Notes: a model not told the origin generated them from the sequence alone. A stretch of DNA of 64,000 nucleotides from Mariprofundus sp. NF (GCF_013387455.1 NZ_VWNC01000004.1:186001-250000), one strand, 5' to 3'. Shown: positions 27,086 to 37,099, counted from the stretch's first letter. Made by a program: numbers and translations.

Positions 27086-27099
27086 GTGCCACCCTGTTC

Positions 27100-27133
27100 A
27101 TAAGAGTCCTGCAGCGTGCTGCAATACTCTTAT
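27100..27133. other. Strong intergenic hairpin between gcvPB and 26636-27085
   Basis: Outer arms ATAAGAGT / ACTCTTAT (8 bp) and inner arms TGCAGC / GCTGCA with a two-base loop fit one extended stem-loop. It lies about 50 bases after the gcvPB stop and 15 bases before the next ATG on the same strand. No T-run follows, so it is a possible processing or partial-termination site, or an operator. Confidence 0.5.
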
Positions 27134-27185
27134 TAATAGCAGAGATTTATGCTTTTGCCAGAAGGAAATTTCCCGGTGACGATTG

Positions 27186-28670
27186 CTACTCTTGCCAGGT
27201 AAGCACCGGCTTACGGGCAGCCTGAGTCTCATCAAGCCTGCGGCGGAACGGTTTGACCGGCGCTTCGTGCAGCATGTCGGTATCACCGGCCTCGCATGCA
27301 TCGGCAATTTCGAGCATCGCATCACAGAAGGCATCCAGTGTTTCGCGTGACTCTGTTTCTGTCGGTTCGATCAGCATCGCACCATGCACAATCAGCGGGA
27401 AGTAGACGGTCATAGGATGGAAACCGAGATCAATCAGCCGCTTGGCGATATCGAGTGTTTTAACACCGTGCGAGTTTTGAAGTTCATCGGTGAGCAGACA
27501 CTCATGTTTGCACAGTCCTTCAAATGGTACGTGGTAACGATCTTTCAGACGATGCAGTACATAGTTGGCATTAAGTACCGCATCCTCGGCAATCTGGTGC
27601 AGATGCTGGCGACCGAAGGCGGAGATATAGGCGTTGGCACGCAGCAGTACGCCAATCTGACCTGCAGAACCGAGCACAGGGCCGATAGAGTTTTCATCAC
27701 TGTGAACCAGAGCGTAACTATCGCCAGATTTCACAATGCGTGGCACCGGCAGGTAAGGGGCCAGTGTTTCATTCACAGCAACAGGGCCACCACCGGGGCC
27801 GCCACCACCATGCGGGGTGGAGAAGGTTTTATGCACATTGATGTGCAGGCAGTCGATGCCCATATCACCGGGGCGCGCCACGCCGACCAGTGCATTAAGG
27901 TTGGCACCATCGCCATAGACCATGCCACCGGCATCGTGCACCAACTGGCAGATCTCTTTGATATCAGACTCAAAGGCACCGGCAGTGTTCGGGTTGGTCA
28001 TCATCAGGGCGGCGGTGTCGCCATCCAGATGTGCTTTCAGCTCATTCAGATCGATGCGGCCATCAGCACCGGACTTCAGTTCAACACAGTGCATGCCGCA
28101 CAGTGCCGCCGAGGCCGGATTGGTGCCGTGAGCGGAATCGGGAACCAGTACCTTAATGCGGTTGCTTTCGCCGCGTGCATCCAGGCAGGCGCGGATCATC
28201 ATCAATCCGACCAATTCACCGTGGGCGCCGGCTGCAGGCTGCAGCGTGACATAGGGCAGACCGGAAATATCACCCAGCCACTGTTGTGTCTCATAAAGCA
28301 GTTCAAGCACACCCTGGGCTGTATCTTCAGGCTGATCCGGGTGGATATGGGCCAGCCCCGGCAGGCGAACCACCTGCTCGTTAACGCGCGGATTATATTT
28401 CATGGTGCAGGAACCCAGCGGATAGAAGCCGGTCTCAATGCCGTGATTCCACTGCGACATGCGCACGAAATGGCGTACCGTTTCAGGCTCGGAAAGACCG
28501 GGGATATTGGCGGGGGTTTTACGTGCAAAGGCATGCAGTGCATCAGAAATTGGGCCTTCCACACCCGGCAGGCTGATCGATTCAGGTGCCTCATGAGCAT
28601 GTTCGAAGAGCAGGGGCTCTTCATGCTGGATGCCGTTGGTGCCTGAGTATTTGTAGTCAGGATTACTCAT
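27186..28670 (-). CDS. gcvPB: Glycine dehydrogenase (decarboxylating) subunit 2
   Basis: The PLP-binding half of the split P-protein of the glycine cleavage system. The pyridoxal lysine is in NVHKTFSTPHGGGGPGGGP. Other motifs: FYPLGSCTMKYNPR, LQPAAGAHGELVG and MMTNPNTAGAFE. At 494 residues it is the normal length for subunit 2. It overlaps gcvPA by four bases. A 420-codon open frame on the opposite strand is an artefact of its codon bias. Confidence 0.97.
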   Translation of the reverse strand: MSNPDYKYSGTNGIQHEEPLLFEHAHEAPESISLPGVEGPISDALHAFARKTPANIPGLSEPETVRHFVRMSQWNHGIETGFYPLGSCTMKYNPRVNEQVVRLPGLAHIHPDQPEDTAQGVLELLYETQQWLGDISGLPYVTLQPAAGAHGELVGLMMIRACLDARGESNRIKVLVPDSAHGTNPASAALCGMHCVELKSGADGRIDLNELKAHLDGDTAALMMTNPNTAGAFESDIKEICQLVHDAGGMVYGDGANLNALVGVARPGDMGIDCLHINVHKTFSTPHGGGGPGGGPVAVNETLAPYLPVPRIVKSGDSYALVHSDENSIGPVLGSAGQIGVLLRANAYISAFGRQHLHQIAEDAVLNANYVLHRLKDRYHVPFEGLCKHECLLTDELQNSHGVKTLDIAKRLIDLGFHPMTVYFPLIVHGAMLIEPTETESRETLDAFCDAMLEIADACEAGDTDMLHEAPVKPFRRRLDETQAARKPVLTWQE

Positions 28671-30013
28671 TTGGCCACCTCCAGTGCTGCCAGGAAGCCC
28701 GTGATATCGGTCTCTTCAACCATCTCGGTGGTGGCGACCAGCAGGTGATTGCTCTTGGCCGTCGGATCAATCAGTTCAAGGGGGATGCCGGCAAAGATAT
28801 CCTTGTCACGGGCCGCCGCCAGGAAGCGGTCACGTGCCGGGTTATCGGTAAAGCTTAGTACGGTTTCGTTGTAATGTGCGCCTTGGGCTGCGCTGACATG
28901 ATCAGGTAGTTGCGAGAGCAGTGATTGCAGTGCGGCTGCAGAGTTCATGGCTACCTTTTCAAGGCCGGCATCACCCATCAGCGCCATATAGGTGGCTGCT
29001 GCGGTGCACATCAGACCCTGATTGGAACAGATGTTGGAGGTCGCTTTCTCACGACGGATATGCTGCTCACGGGTGGAGAGGGTAAGTACAAAACCGCGCT
29101 TGCCATTCACATCCGAGGTCATGCCACAGACACGTCCTGGCATCTGTCGCAGATATTTCTGCTTGCATGTGAATAGCCCCAGATGCGGACCGCCAAAGCC
29201 CATTGGAATGCCAAGCGACTGCCCTGAACCGACGGCAATATCAGCACCCATGGCGCCAGGTGATTCGATCAGTGCAAAGGCTGAGATATCGGAGAAGGCA
29301 ACCACCATCAAACATTTGGCGGCATCACAGGCCGCACGCAGCGGTGCCAGATCATATACGGAGCCGTAGAAGTCCGGATACTGCACGATCACACAGGCAG
29401 TGGTTGCATCGATAGCGGCGATCACCTTGTCCAGATCGGTACCAAAATCGCCCATATCGACTTCGCTGTATTCGCCATCCAGACGAGAGAGATAGTTGGC
29501 CGTGACACTGCGGTAACGCGGGTTCACTGATCCGGCCATCACCACTCGGGTTTTACGGGTCACACGCCGCGCCATCAGAGCCGCTTCGGCTGTGGCTGTT
29601 GCTGCCTCATACATCGAGGCGTTGGAGACATCCATGCCGGTCAGCCGGGCAATCATGGTCTGGAACTCAAACAGAGCTTGCAGCGTGCCCTGTGAAATTT
29701 CCGGTTGGTAGGGGGTGTAGGCAGTAAGAAATTCACCGCGTGAGATCACATAATCAACAACGGCAGGTACAAAGTGATGGTAGGTGCCGCCACCGAGAAA
29801 ATAGGCGCTGTTGCTGGCGTTACGGTTCTTCTCCGATGCCTTGGTGAACTTGCGCACGATACCTGCTTCGGAGAGTCCATTAGCCAGATTAAGGCTGCCC
29901 TTATCAATCAGGAACTCTTCTGGAATATCGGCAAAAAGATCGCGGAGTGTCGAAACATCCATCGTCTCCAGCATTGCTGATCTGTCTGTATCGGTATGAG
30001 GAAGAAACCGCAT
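28667..30013 (-). CDS. gcvPA: Glycine dehydrogenase (decarboxylating) subunit 1
   Basis: The N-terminal half of the split P-protein, 448 residues. It begins with RFLPHTDTDRSAML, the common start of the family, and contains YTPYQPEISQGTLQALFEFQT, MYEAATATAEAALMA and GQSLGIPMGFGGPHLG. The subunit joins GcvPB to form the heterotetramer that decarboxylates glycine onto the lipoyl arm of GcvH. A dispersed inverted repeat separates it from gcvH upstream. Confidence 0.97.
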   Translation of the reverse strand: MRFLPHTDTDRSAMLETMDVSTLRDLFADIPEEFLIDKGSLNLANGLSEAGIVRKFTKASEKNRNASNSAYFLGGGTYHHFVPAVVDYVISRGEFLTAYTPYQPEISQGTLQALFEFQTMIARLTGMDVSNASMYEAATATAEAALMARRVTRKTRVVMAGSVNPRYRSVTANYLSRLDGEYSEVDMGDFGTDLDKVIAAIDATTACVIVQYPDFYGSVYDLAPLRAACDAAKCLMVVAFSDISAFALIESPGAMGADIAVGSGQSLGIPMGFGGPHLGLFTCKQKYLRQMPGRVCGMTSDVNGKRGFVLTLSTREQHIRREKATSNICSNQGLMCTAAATYMALMGDAGLEKVAMNSAAALQSLLSQLPDHVSAAQGAHYNETVLSFTDNPARDRFLAAARDKDIFAGIPLELIDPTAKSNHLLVATTEMVEETDITGFLAALEVAK

Positions 30014-30036
30014 AATTAATGTCCTTCTTTTTTACC

Positions 30037-30190
30037 GCAAAGGACGCAAGGCTACGCAAAGGCATTCAATGGTCAGTTTTGGCCCCTGCTTGTTGAGATG
30101 CGGGAAGGTCGCATCGCCGATTTGGCGAAATTCGACAGCCTGTAGTAAACCGATTTTTGATCTTTCTGTGCGTACCTTTGCGTCCTTTGC
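30037..30190. repeat. Intergenic inverted-repeat element (second of three)
   Basis: Arms GCAAAGGACGCAA (30037-30049) and TTGCGTCCTTTGC (30178-30190) are perfect reverse complements and flank about 128 bases of non-coding sequence between gcvH and gcvPA. A further GCAAAGG follows the left arm. It resembles the element at 43182-43325 in the trp cluster in both arms and size. Confidence 0.75.
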
Positions 30191-30203
30191 AGCGAACGTA
30201 TTT

Positions 30204-30578
30204 TTACTCTTCGAGGAAGGTGTTGTACTCGTCGTCACTCATCAGTTCAATGGTCTCGCCACTCATCTTCACTTTGGCGATCCAGCCTGCACCGTAGGCG
30301 TCGGTGTTTACCTTTTCCGGTTCACCTTCAAGCTCTTCATTCACCTCGATCACTTCACCGGCAACCGGTGCATAGACATCAGAAACGGCCTTGACCGACT
30401 CAACTACAGCGTAGGCTTCACCGGCATCAATGGTGCGGCCAATCTCAGGTAGCTCTACAAAAACGATATCACCAAGTGCTTCCTGCGCATGGTCACTAAT
30501 GCCAAAGGTGGCAACATCGCCTTCAATGCGCACCCACTCATGGTCTTTGGTATATTTCAAATCAGCAGGAATAGTCAT
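30204..30578 (-). CDS. gcvH: Glycine cleavage system H protein
   Basis: Lipoyl carrier of the glycine cleavage system. The lipoylated lysine is in [19 protein letters not shown], preceded by [12 protein letters not shown]; 124 residues, the usual length. The N-terminus [19 protein letters not shown] is diagnostic. It is transcribed after gcvT with a gap of 37 bases. Confidence 0.98.
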   Translation of the reverse strand: MTIPADLKYTKDHEWVRIEGDVATFGISDHAQEALGDIVFVELPEIGRTIDAGEAYAVVESVKAVSDVYAPVAGEVIEVNEELEGEPEKVNTDAYGAGWIAKVKMSGETIELMSDDEYNTFLEE

Positions 30579-30615
30579 GGCCGCTCCTTAATAAATACAA
30601 AAATATGGTGCTACG

Positions 30616-31707
30616 TTAGCGCCGGACGTTACTGCGCACAAACGGTAAAGTTGTACGCTCAGCAGGGACTGCTTTGCCGCGAATCTCTACAGTTAACGCA
30701 CCAGACACAGCATGTTCCGGTTTTACATAAGCCAGCGCTACACCGCCGGCCATGGGACTGAACATGCCAGAGGTGATTTCGCCAGTTTCCGCGCCATCGG
30801 CATACACTTTGTAGTGCTCGCGAGGAATGCCGCGCTCAGTCAGTTTGATGGCGATCAGACGAAGCTGCGGACCTTCAGACCTACGCGTTTCAACAGCGGT
30901 TTTGCCAATAAAATCACCCTTATCAAGCTTGGTGATCCACATCAGTTTGGCCTCAACCGGTGTAACACTATCTGAGATCTCATGGCCGTAGAGCGCGTAA
31001 CCCATCTCAGTGCGCAGCATGTCGCGGGCGGCAAGGCCGATTGGCTCTGCACCATTAGCCAGCAGCTGTTTCCAGATATCTACTGCAATGGCGTTGGGAA
31101 TGTAAATCTCAAAGCCATCTTCGCCGGTGTAACCGGTACGTGAAATGATGCCTTTACGACCAGCAACGGTTACCTGTGCAAACCTGTAGTAACCGATGCT
31201 CTCCAGATCGGCATCAAGCAGAGGTTGAAGCGCGGTCTGGGCAGCAGCACCCTGCAGTGCCAGTAGTGTGGTATCGTCTGACTCATCATTCACTTGAACA
31301 TCAAAAGCCGCTGCCTGCTGCTGAAGATGTGCCACATCCTTATGGCGATTGGCGGCATTGATACAGAGGTAGTATTCGCTCTCTGAAATCTTGTAGGTGG
31401 TGATGTCATCAATGAAGGTGCCTGAGTCATTCAAGAGTGCGGAGTAGTGCACCTGTCCTTCTACCAGTTTTGAGACATCGTTGGTGGTGACATACTGCAG
31501 GAAGGCCAGGCTATCTGCGCCACTAACGCGCACCTGCCCCATATGGGTGATGTCAAAGATGCCTGCACCGCCTTCGCGAACGAAGGTGTACTCTTTCAGA
31601 GCACCATTTTTGTACTGCACCGGCATCTCAAAACCGGCAAACGGCACCATCTTGCCGCCAAGCTTTACGTGCTCGTCAAACATCGGTGTTTTAGACAGAT
31701 CGCTCAT
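30616..31707 (-). CDS. gcvT: Aminomethyltransferase (T protein)
   Basis: Transfers the methylene unit from aminomethyl-lipoyl H protein to tetrahydrofolate and releases ammonia. Motifs in the 363 residues: [23 protein letters not shown]-like [47 protein letters not shown] and the C-terminal [12 protein letters not shown]. Its start overlaps the folD stop by four bases, so methylene-THF made here is passed to a co-translated methylene-THF dehydrogenase. Confidence 0.97.
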   Translation of the reverse strand: MSDLSKTPMFDEHVKLGGKMVPFAGFEMPVQYKNGALKEYTFVREGGAGIFDITHMGQVRVSGADSLAFLQYVTTNDVSKLVEGQVHYSALLNDSGTFIDDITTYKISESEYYLCINAANRHKDVAHLQQQAAAFDVQVNDESDDTTLLALQGAAAQTALQPLLDADLESIGYYRFAQVTVAGRKGIISRTGYTGEDGFEIYIPNAIAVDIWKQLLANGAEPIGLAARDMLRTEMGYALYGHEISDSVTPVEAKLMWITKLDKGDFIGKTAVETRRSEGPQLRLIAIKLTERGIPREHYKVYADGAETGEITSGMFSPMAGGVALAYVKPEHAVSGALTVEIRGKAVPAERTTLPFVRSNVRR

Positions 31708-32576
31708 TCGTCATCCCCGACATGGGCTTTGAATGCCTGTACGGTATTGGCCAGCAGCATGGTGATGGTCATCGGTCCGACACCACCCGGTACAGGGGTG
31801 ATCCAGCCAGCGCGCTTGCTTGCTGCTTCAAACTCAACATCGCCGGTAAGGGAACCATTTTCAAGACGGTGAATGCCCACATCAATGACGATAGCGCCCT
31901 CTCTGATCCATTCGCCCTTGATCAGGCCACGTTTGCCTGCCGCGGCAACGACAATCTCGGCACGTTCAATATGCTGCTGAAGGTTTCTGGTAAAACGATG
32001 ACAGACGGTAACTGTGGCTCCGGCCAAGAGTAGCTCCAGCGCCATCGGGCGACCAACAATGTTCGATGCGCCGACAATCACGCACTCCATGCCGTGCAGA
32101 TCAAGGCCGGTTTCAGCCAGCAGTTTCATGCAGCCGTATGGTGTGCAGGAGCGCAGGGCCGGTTTGCGGGCGGTAAGGCGTCCGACGTTATAGGGGTGAA
32201 AACCATCGACATCTTTGCCCGGATCAATCGCTTCGAGAATCGTTTCTGAATTGATGTGATCGGGAACCGGAAGCTGAACCAGAATGCCATCCACCTTCGG
32301 ATCACTGTTCAGCTCGGCGATCAGGCCAAGCAGATGCAGCTGGCTGGTATCGGCTGGCAGTTCGTGTGAGAAGGAGCGGATGCCCGCTTTTTCGCAGCCC
32401 AGTTTCTTGTTTTTGACATAGACATGCGAGGCGGGGTCATTGCCGACAATAATCACGGCAAGGCCGGGTGCACGACCATGTTTCTGTTTGAGTGAGGCAG
32501 CTTCCACGCCGATTTCACCGCGCATGCGGTCGGAGAGGGCTTTGCCGTTAAGTATCTTTGCAGTTGAATCGTTCAT
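31704..32576 (-). CDS. folD: Methylenetetrahydrofolate dehydrogenase / methenyl-THF cyclohydrolase
   Basis: Interconverts methylene-, methenyl- and formyl-THF. Motifs: [71 protein letters not shown] and [22 protein letters not shown]. The ORF reaches upstream to a TTG, but that part overlaps the divergent ROK kinase; the ATG at 32576 ([14 protein letters not shown], 290 residues) matches the family start. First gene of a one-carbon operon with gcvT, gcvH and gcvPAB. Confidence 0.95.
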   Translation of the reverse strand: MNDSTAKILNGKALSDRMRGEIGVEAASLKQKHGRAPGLAVIIVGNDPASHVYVKNKKLGCEKAGIRSFSHELPADTSQLHLLGLIAELNSDPKVDGILVQLPVPDHINSETILEAIDPGKDVDGFHPYNVGRLTARKPALRSCTPYGCMKLLAETGLDLHGMECVIVGASNIVGRPMALELLLAGATVTVCHRFTRNLQQHIERAEIVVAAAGKRGLIKGEWIREGAIVIDVGIHRLENGSLTGDVEFEAASKRAGWITPVPGGVGPMTITMLLANTVQAFKAHVGDDE

Positions 32577-32626
32577 ATGGCTGCGCATTGTTGCAGTAAG
32601 GCTCAGTTCAGACAATGATAAGCTGC

Positions 32627-33544
32627 ATGAACAGGCTTTCTGAATCAGATCTGCGCATCGGCATCGATCTTGGCGGTAGTAAAATTGAACTGATAGCTCT
32701 GGATGCTACGGGCATTGAGCTACTGCGTTTTCGCCGTGCCACACCGGCAGGCGATTATAAGCAGACGGTAAATATGATCGCTGGCATGGTTGCAGAGGCT
32801 GAAGCCGATCTGGGTGCGCAGGCAACGATGGGCATCGGAACGCCGGGTGCGATCTCACTGAAAAGCGGGCTGATGAAGAACTGCAACTCGACCTGTCTGA
32901 ACGGCATGCCACTTCAGCAGGACCTGCAGCAGCTGCTTGGTCGCGATGTGCGTATAAGTAACGACGCCAACTGTTTTGCACTCTCCGAGGCCGTTGATGG
33001 TGCTGCGGCAGGGGAAAATGTTGTGTTCGGCGTGATTCTCGGCACCGGGGTTGGTGGTGGTGTCGTGGTCAACGGACAGGTGTTGAATGGCGTTAACGCC
33101 ATTGCCGGGGAGTGGGGACATAATCCGCTGCCCTATCCGCAATCGGATGAACTGCCGGGGCCAGCCTGTTATTGTGGTCGTCATGGCTGCATCGAAACAT
33201 GGCTCTCCGGTCCCGCTATGAGTGCTGACCACCATCGGCAGGAACAGGTCAATTTATCAGCTGAACAGATTGTAGGTCTTGCGGCTCAAGGCGATCAGAA
33301 ATGCCAGCAGAGTATCGACCGTTATTGTGATCGTTTAGCCAGAGCAGTGGCGGGTGTGATAAACATCATCGATCCGGACGTGATTGTGCTGGGCGGCGGC
33401 ATGTCGAATATCAAACAGGTTTATGATGAGGTTCCATGCCTGTGGGGGCGCTATGTCTTTTCCGATGAGGTGCGCACACGCCTTGTCGCTCCGAAGTTCG
33501 GTGACTCATCGGGTGTGCGGGGCGCAGCTTGGTTATGGAGCTAG
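32627..33544 (+). CDS. ROK-family sugar kinase (fructokinase / Mak-like)
   Basis: A 305-residue ROK kinase: phosphate-binding [17 protein letters not shown] at the N-terminus, [18 protein letters not shown] with the catalytic aspartate, [18 protein letters not shown] and the zinc site [15 protein letters not shown]. These agree with the fructokinase/N-acetylhexosamine kinase group; the substrate is not determined by sequence alone. The ATG at 32627 puts the LGG motif at its normal place; an upstream ATG (32615) would overlap folD's TTG extension. Confidence 0.88.
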   Translation: MNRLSESDLRIGIDLGGSKIELIALDATGIELLRFRRATPAGDYKQTVNMIAGMVAEAEADLGAQATMGIGTPGAISLKSGLMKNCNSTCLNGMPLQQDLQQLLGRDVRISNDANCFALSEAVDGAAAGENVVFGVILGTGVGGGVVVNGQVLNGVNAIAGEWGHNPLPYPQSDELPGPACYCGRHGCIETWLSGPAMSADHHRQEQVNLSAEQIVGLAAQGDQKCQQSIDRYCDRLARAVAGVINIIDPDVIVLGGGMSNIKQVYDEVPCLWGRYVFSDEVRTRLVAPKFGDSSGVRGAAWLWS

Positions 33545-33553
33545 GAGAGTGAT

Positions 33554-33910
33554 ATGAAGTTTATGCATATGGCACTGATAGTGTCTGACCTGAAACGGGC
33601 CGAAGATTTTTATGAATCTATTCTTGGATTGACGAAGATTGCGCGCCCTGATCTCGGCTTTGATGGCCTCTGGTACGGACTGGATGGCGGCAGTGAACTG
33701 CATCTGATGCTGCTTGATAATCCCTATGCGGGTTGTGATAAACCGGAACATGGCGGTCGTGATAATCATATTGCCCTGCAAAGTAAGGAGTTCGACAAGA
33801 TTTGCCAGCGACTTGATAGTGTGGTTATCCCATACACGCTGAGCAGGTCAGGTCGCAAGGCACTCTTCTTCCGCGATCCGGATGGCAATACGATTGAACT
33901 GATGGCCTGA
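33554..33910 (+). CDS. VOC-superfamily (glyoxalase/bleomycin resistance-type) protein
   Basis: A 118-residue vicinal oxygen chelate protein: MKFMHMALIVSDLKRAEDFY at the start, GRDNHIALQ mid-protein and RDPDGNTIELMA at the end. Candidate metal ligands are His5, the His in DNHIAL and the terminal Glu. Substrate unknown; related proteins include lactoylglutathione lyases and extradiol dioxygenases. It lies nine bases after the ROK kinase and is probably co-transcribed with it. Confidence 0.82.
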   Translation: MKFMHMALIVSDLKRAEDFYESILGLTKIARPDLGFDGLWYGLDGGSELHLMLLDNPYAGCDKPEHGGRDNHIALQSKEFDKICQRLDSVVIPYTLSRSGRKALFFRDPDGNTIELMA

Positions 33911-33948
33911 TTATCGGAGGGCAGGCTTCAAGTCCGCAGCCGTATCAA

Positions 33949-35292
33949 TCAAACATGCATGGCCTCAAAGAAGACACGGTCGATATTTTTATTCCAGACA
34001 CCGTGATACATCTCAAGCCAGAACTCAGCCTGTGTTTGACCCGATGCGACAGTCCTTTCCAGCGGCTTGAGAAAGATGGTCTCATTTTGCCCGCTGCTGT
34101 TGCGGGCATCAATGCGTTCAAGGCCAGCCCGGCTGATCTGAACCATCTGTTCACAGAGCTGTAGCACGGTTGTATCTCTGAACGGTGTGCCCAGCGCTGT
34201 TTTCGGAGCCTCTGCTCGGAGTTCAACGACTTCGGCATGGCTCCAGTCGGCGATCATCTGCCAGGCCTGCTGCTGCGCCTCTCTATCATATAACAGCCCT
34301 TTCCAGAGAGCGGGCAGCGAGCAGATCCACGGCCATGGTCCGGCATCTGCACCACGCATCTCCATATACTGTTTCAGTCGCACATCCGGGAAGAGGGTGG
34401 AGATATGCAGCTCCCAATCCTCAATGGTCGGAAATTGGCCGGGTAGCTTATCAAGTTTTCCACCCATAAAGTCGCGGAAACTGGCTCCGGCACAATCTAT
34501 ATATATATCGTCGCGAATCACGCAGTACATCGGTGCATCCAGAGCCCACTCGGTATATGAGGCGAATCCGAAATCCTCTTCAAAGGCACAGGCCGGGATG
34601 CCGGTGCGATTGGAATCGGTATCAAGCCAGCAGGCGCCGCGTCGGGAGAGGTAGTCGGATGGCTTGCCATTTTCAAACGGACTGGCTGCGTAGAGGGCGG
34701 TAACCAGCGGCTGCAAGCAGAGCGAGATGCGCATCTTCTGTGCCATGTCAGCCTCGGATTCGAAATCGATGTTGGCCTGCACGGTTGCGGTGCGCAGCAT
34801 CATATCCAGTCCGCCACTGCCAACCTGCGGCATATAGTTGCGCATAATTCTGTAGCGATCTTTCGGCATCCACGGAATATCATCACGTTGCCACTTGGGC
34901 TGAAAACCCATGGCGAGAAAGCCGATGCGCAGCTCATCGGTCACACTCTTGAGGATTTTGTGGTAAGCGGTGGTCTCTTCGCATGTCTGGTGAATCGTGG
35001 CGTGCGGAGCGCCGGAGAGTTCAAGCTGACCACCAGGTTCAAGGGTGATCGAAGCCATGCCGTTTTTCAGTGCAATGATATTTTCATGCTCTCTGACCGG
35101 CTGCCAGTTCTGATCGGCGAGCAGCGTTAACAGGTTGCGGATGCTGCGCTCGCCCTCATAAGGGATCGGTTTGAGCGTATCCATGCAGAAACCGACTTTT
35201 TCATGTTCGGTGCCGATGCGCCAGGCATCGCGAGGTTTGCAACCCTGTTTGAACCAGTTGCTTAGATCAGATGTGGAGAGGTGCGAAGACAT
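33949..35292 (-). CDS. gshA: Glutamate-cysteine ligase, plant/proteobacterial type
   Basis: Makes gamma-glutamylcysteine, the first and rate-limiting step of glutathione synthesis. The 447 residues show WRIGTEHEKVGF, LEPGGQLELSGAPH, PRYRIM-like KDRYRIMRNYMPQVGS, and DVRLKQYMEMRGADAGPW, the pattern of the plant-type family (GCS2) seen in alphaproteobacteria and relatives rather than the E. coli type. gshB is not in the window. Convergent with the VOC gene. Confidence 0.94.
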   Translation of the reverse strand: MSSHLSTSDLSNWFKQGCKPRDAWRIGTEHEKVGFCMDTLKPIPYEGERSIRNLLTLLADQNWQPVREHENIIALKNGMASITLEPGGQLELSGAPHATIHQTCEETTAYHKILKSVTDELRIGFLAMGFQPKWQRDDIPWMPKDRYRIMRNYMPQVGSGGLDMMLRTATVQANIDFESEADMAQKMRISLCLQPLVTALYAASPFENGKPSDYLSRRGACWLDTDSNRTGIPACAFEEDFGFASYTEWALDAPMYCVIRDDIYIDCAGASFRDFMGGKLDKLPGQFPTIEDWELHISTLFPDVRLKQYMEMRGADAGPWPWICSLPALWKGLLYDREAQQQAWQMIADWSHAEVVELRAEAPKTALGTPFRDTTVLQLCEQMVQISRAGLERIDARNSSGQNETIFLKPLERTVASGQTQAEFWLEMYHGVWNKNIDRVFFEAMHV

Positions 35293-35361
35293 GGCGGGAG
35301 ATTACCCTATTCTATATATAGATAGTAGATGGTTGCTGTGTGGATAATTACACCGTCGTTG

Positions 35362-36348
35362 CTAGAGAGCATCCCCAAGCGCATCAATCAGCGGCTGCAG
35401 ATGTTTCTCATAGCGTTTCCAGCGTTCAATGGAGTTCTTATAAATCGGCTGACGAACCTGGGCCAGACTTGATGTCTGAACAGTCTGTTTGGATTCGTAG
35501 AATTTCAGGCACGCATCATTCCACTCTAGGTTACAGAATTCGAGCATACGGCGGCTCTGCTGCTCCTGTTCTGCAACGAGCGACTCATAACTGACCTCAT
35601 GGTAAATCTCTGCAGGCAGAACCTTGCGCCAGTGCTCGGCCATATCGAGATAGATGCGGTAGTATTCACCGATCTCCTGCAGGTCATAGGCGTAATTGAA
35701 CGCAGCGCCCTGGAAAAGATTGGAGAAAATAGAGAAGCATGTATCCAGTGGATCACGCATGCAGTGGATGATTTTTGCCTTGGGAAACAGCATGCGAATG
35801 ACTCCGATGAGCCAGATGTTGGGCAGTGCCTTATCAACATAGCGTTCAGACTCTCCGAACAGCCGGTTCATCGCATTCCGGTATTGGTTGGCAGCTTCTA
35901 TGATTCGGTCATCTGAGGTGTTGGTCAGTATCTGCAGGTCAAGCTGATGTATATCACCGCTTGTAAGTCGACCTGTAGTCTCTCTCAGTAGATCTGTTTC
36001 ACCGCTATCAACGACATTTGGCAGGCTTGCCAGAATTTGCGCCAGCAGTGTTGAACCGCAGCGAGGCATGCCAACAATAAATATAAACTCTTCACCATTG
36101 GCTTCATTGTCTGGCTGCTTTGTAAAAGAGGTTTCGTTGAACATCTCTTTGACCTCTTTGGCAAATTCGTGTTCATGGGCTATGTCGAATTGTCCGTAAT
36201 CCTGGCGGATACGGTTTGCCTCAGCGTAATAGGTAAAGGATCTGTCATAATCATGTAAATCCTCCCTCCCACGCTTTGCCGAGTCCGAAGCCAATGGTGA
36301 TTCGGTCTTCAGGCGGTGTGAATGCAGCGTTAAATGCATTTTCCGCAC
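35362..36348 (-). CDS. Sulfotransferase half of a frameshifted TPR-sulfotransferase gene
   Basis: This frame encodes a sulfotransferase domain with the PAPS-binding loops FIVGMPRCGSTLLAQIL (the usual Ser is Cys) and CMRDPLDTCFSIFSNLF. From about codon 30 it matches the intact neighbouring protein at 37135-38841 (DYDRSFTYYAEANRIRQ against EYDKSFACYFAANQIRK). The first part, 36348 to about 36270, is out of frame with the real gene, and the ATG at 36348 has no convincing RBS. The intact ancestor had TPRs upstream in one frame (36251-37099). A separate peptide made by reinitiation cannot be excluded. Confidence 0.75.
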   Translation of the reverse strand: MRKMHLTLHSHRLKTESPLASDSAKRGREDLHDYDRSFTYYAEANRIRQDYGQFDIAHEHEFAKEVKEMFNETSFTKQPDNEANGEEFIFIVGMPRCGSTLLAQILASLPNVVDSGETDLLRETTGRLTSGDIHQLDLQILTNTSDDRIIEAANQYRNAMNRLFGESERYVDKALPNIWLIGVIRMLFPKAKIIHCMRDPLDTCFSIFSNLFQGAAFNYAYDLQEIGEYYRIYLDMAEHWRKVLPAEIYHEVSYESLVAEQEQQSRRMLEFCNLEWNDACLKFYESKQTVQTSSLAQVRQPIYKNSIERWKRYEKHLQPLIDALGDAL

Positions 36349-37099
36349 GCTTTACAATATCATTATAGCTATCGATTTTTTTGAATCGAAGAAGTCGGGA
36401 GAGTGAATCAGCATGGTATGGATTGAGTTCGAGTGCTTTGTTCAGAGTTTTAAATGCCTCATCCATATCGCCTTTTTGCAATATGAGGACTGCAAGATTG
36501 TACCATGCATCGGCATTGTCCGGATCGATTTCAATGGAAGTTTCGAAGCAGACTATAGCTTCATCGTAGCGTTGCTGCTGAAGCAGAGATTGTCCCAGGT
36601 TTGTATGGCCCATGGCTCGCTTTGGCGAGTGTTTAAGACATTGCCTTGCAGCAGTCTCTGCTTTTCCCCACTGACGAAGTGAATACCATTCACAAGAGAG
36701 TGCCTGCCATACATCACCGCTGTATGGCTTTAGCTTGAGATAGAGCTGCCAATAATGGATCGCAGACTCATAGTCTCTGGTTTTATTGTTTAGTTGAGCG
36801 AGGCTAATCAAGAGGTTGAGATGTTTTGGATTGTTCTCATGGCCACGCAGATAAAGTACCTTGGCCTCATCCAGGTCGCCACTATGTTCGGCAATTTTTC
36901 CCAGCAGGTTGTTGGCATCAGGGTCAACAGGGGGGATTTTCAGAATAGTCATGCAATGTTTTTTTGTTTGAATGAATTGCTCGCTGAGAAAGGCTCGTGT
37001 GGCAACATTCACCAGCAGTTTAATCTGGCGTTTCTTGTTGTTCGAGAGTTTAACGTTGATTTTCACACTGCTTCTGGTGATTGATTTCGCGGATTTCAA
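36251..37099 (-). CDS. TPR half of a frameshifted TPR-sulfotransferase gene
   Basis: A 282-residue frame with about five TPR motifs (for example NLLGKIAEHSGDLDEAKVLY, MGHTNLGQSLLQQQRYDEAI, AWYNLAVLILQKGDMDEAF). It ends GKAWEGGFT, where the tandem paralogue continues GKAWEDLKEYDKS into a sulfotransferase. The break is a 4-base duplication at about 36261-36270. Without it the two halves make one protein of 577 residues, close to the 568-580 residues of the paralogue. Probably a recent pseudogene, a phase-variable gene or a sequencing error. Confidence 0.8.
   Translation of the reverse strand: MKSAKSITRSSVKINVKLSNNKKRQIKLLVNVATRAFLSEQFIQTKKHCMTILKIPPVDPDANNLLGKIAEHSGDLDEAKVLYLRGHENNPKHLNLLISLAQLNNKTRDYESAIHYWQLYLKLKPYSGDVWQALSCEWYSLRQWGKAETAARQCLKHSPKRAMGHTNLGQSLLQQQRYDEAIVCFETSIEIDPDNADAWYNLAVLILQKGDMDEAFKTLNKALELNPYHADSLSRLLRFKKIDSYNDIVKRAENAFNAAFTPPEDRITIGFGLGKAWEGGFT
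36259..36272 (-). repeat. GGGA duplication causing a frameshift
   Basis: On the minus strand the run TGGGAGGGAGGATT has an extra GGGA compared with the TGGGAGGATT expected from the paralogue. Removing one unit restores the frame exactly (Ala-Trp-Glu-Asp-Leu). Two tandem GGGA units followed by GG could slip during replication. Confidence 0.8.

Noticed and set aside
27384-28646. 420-codon plus-strand open frame opposite gcvPB
   Set aside because: Composed of the reverse-strand codon bias of a certain gene (gcvPB) with no recognisable motifs and no RBS; a shadow frame.
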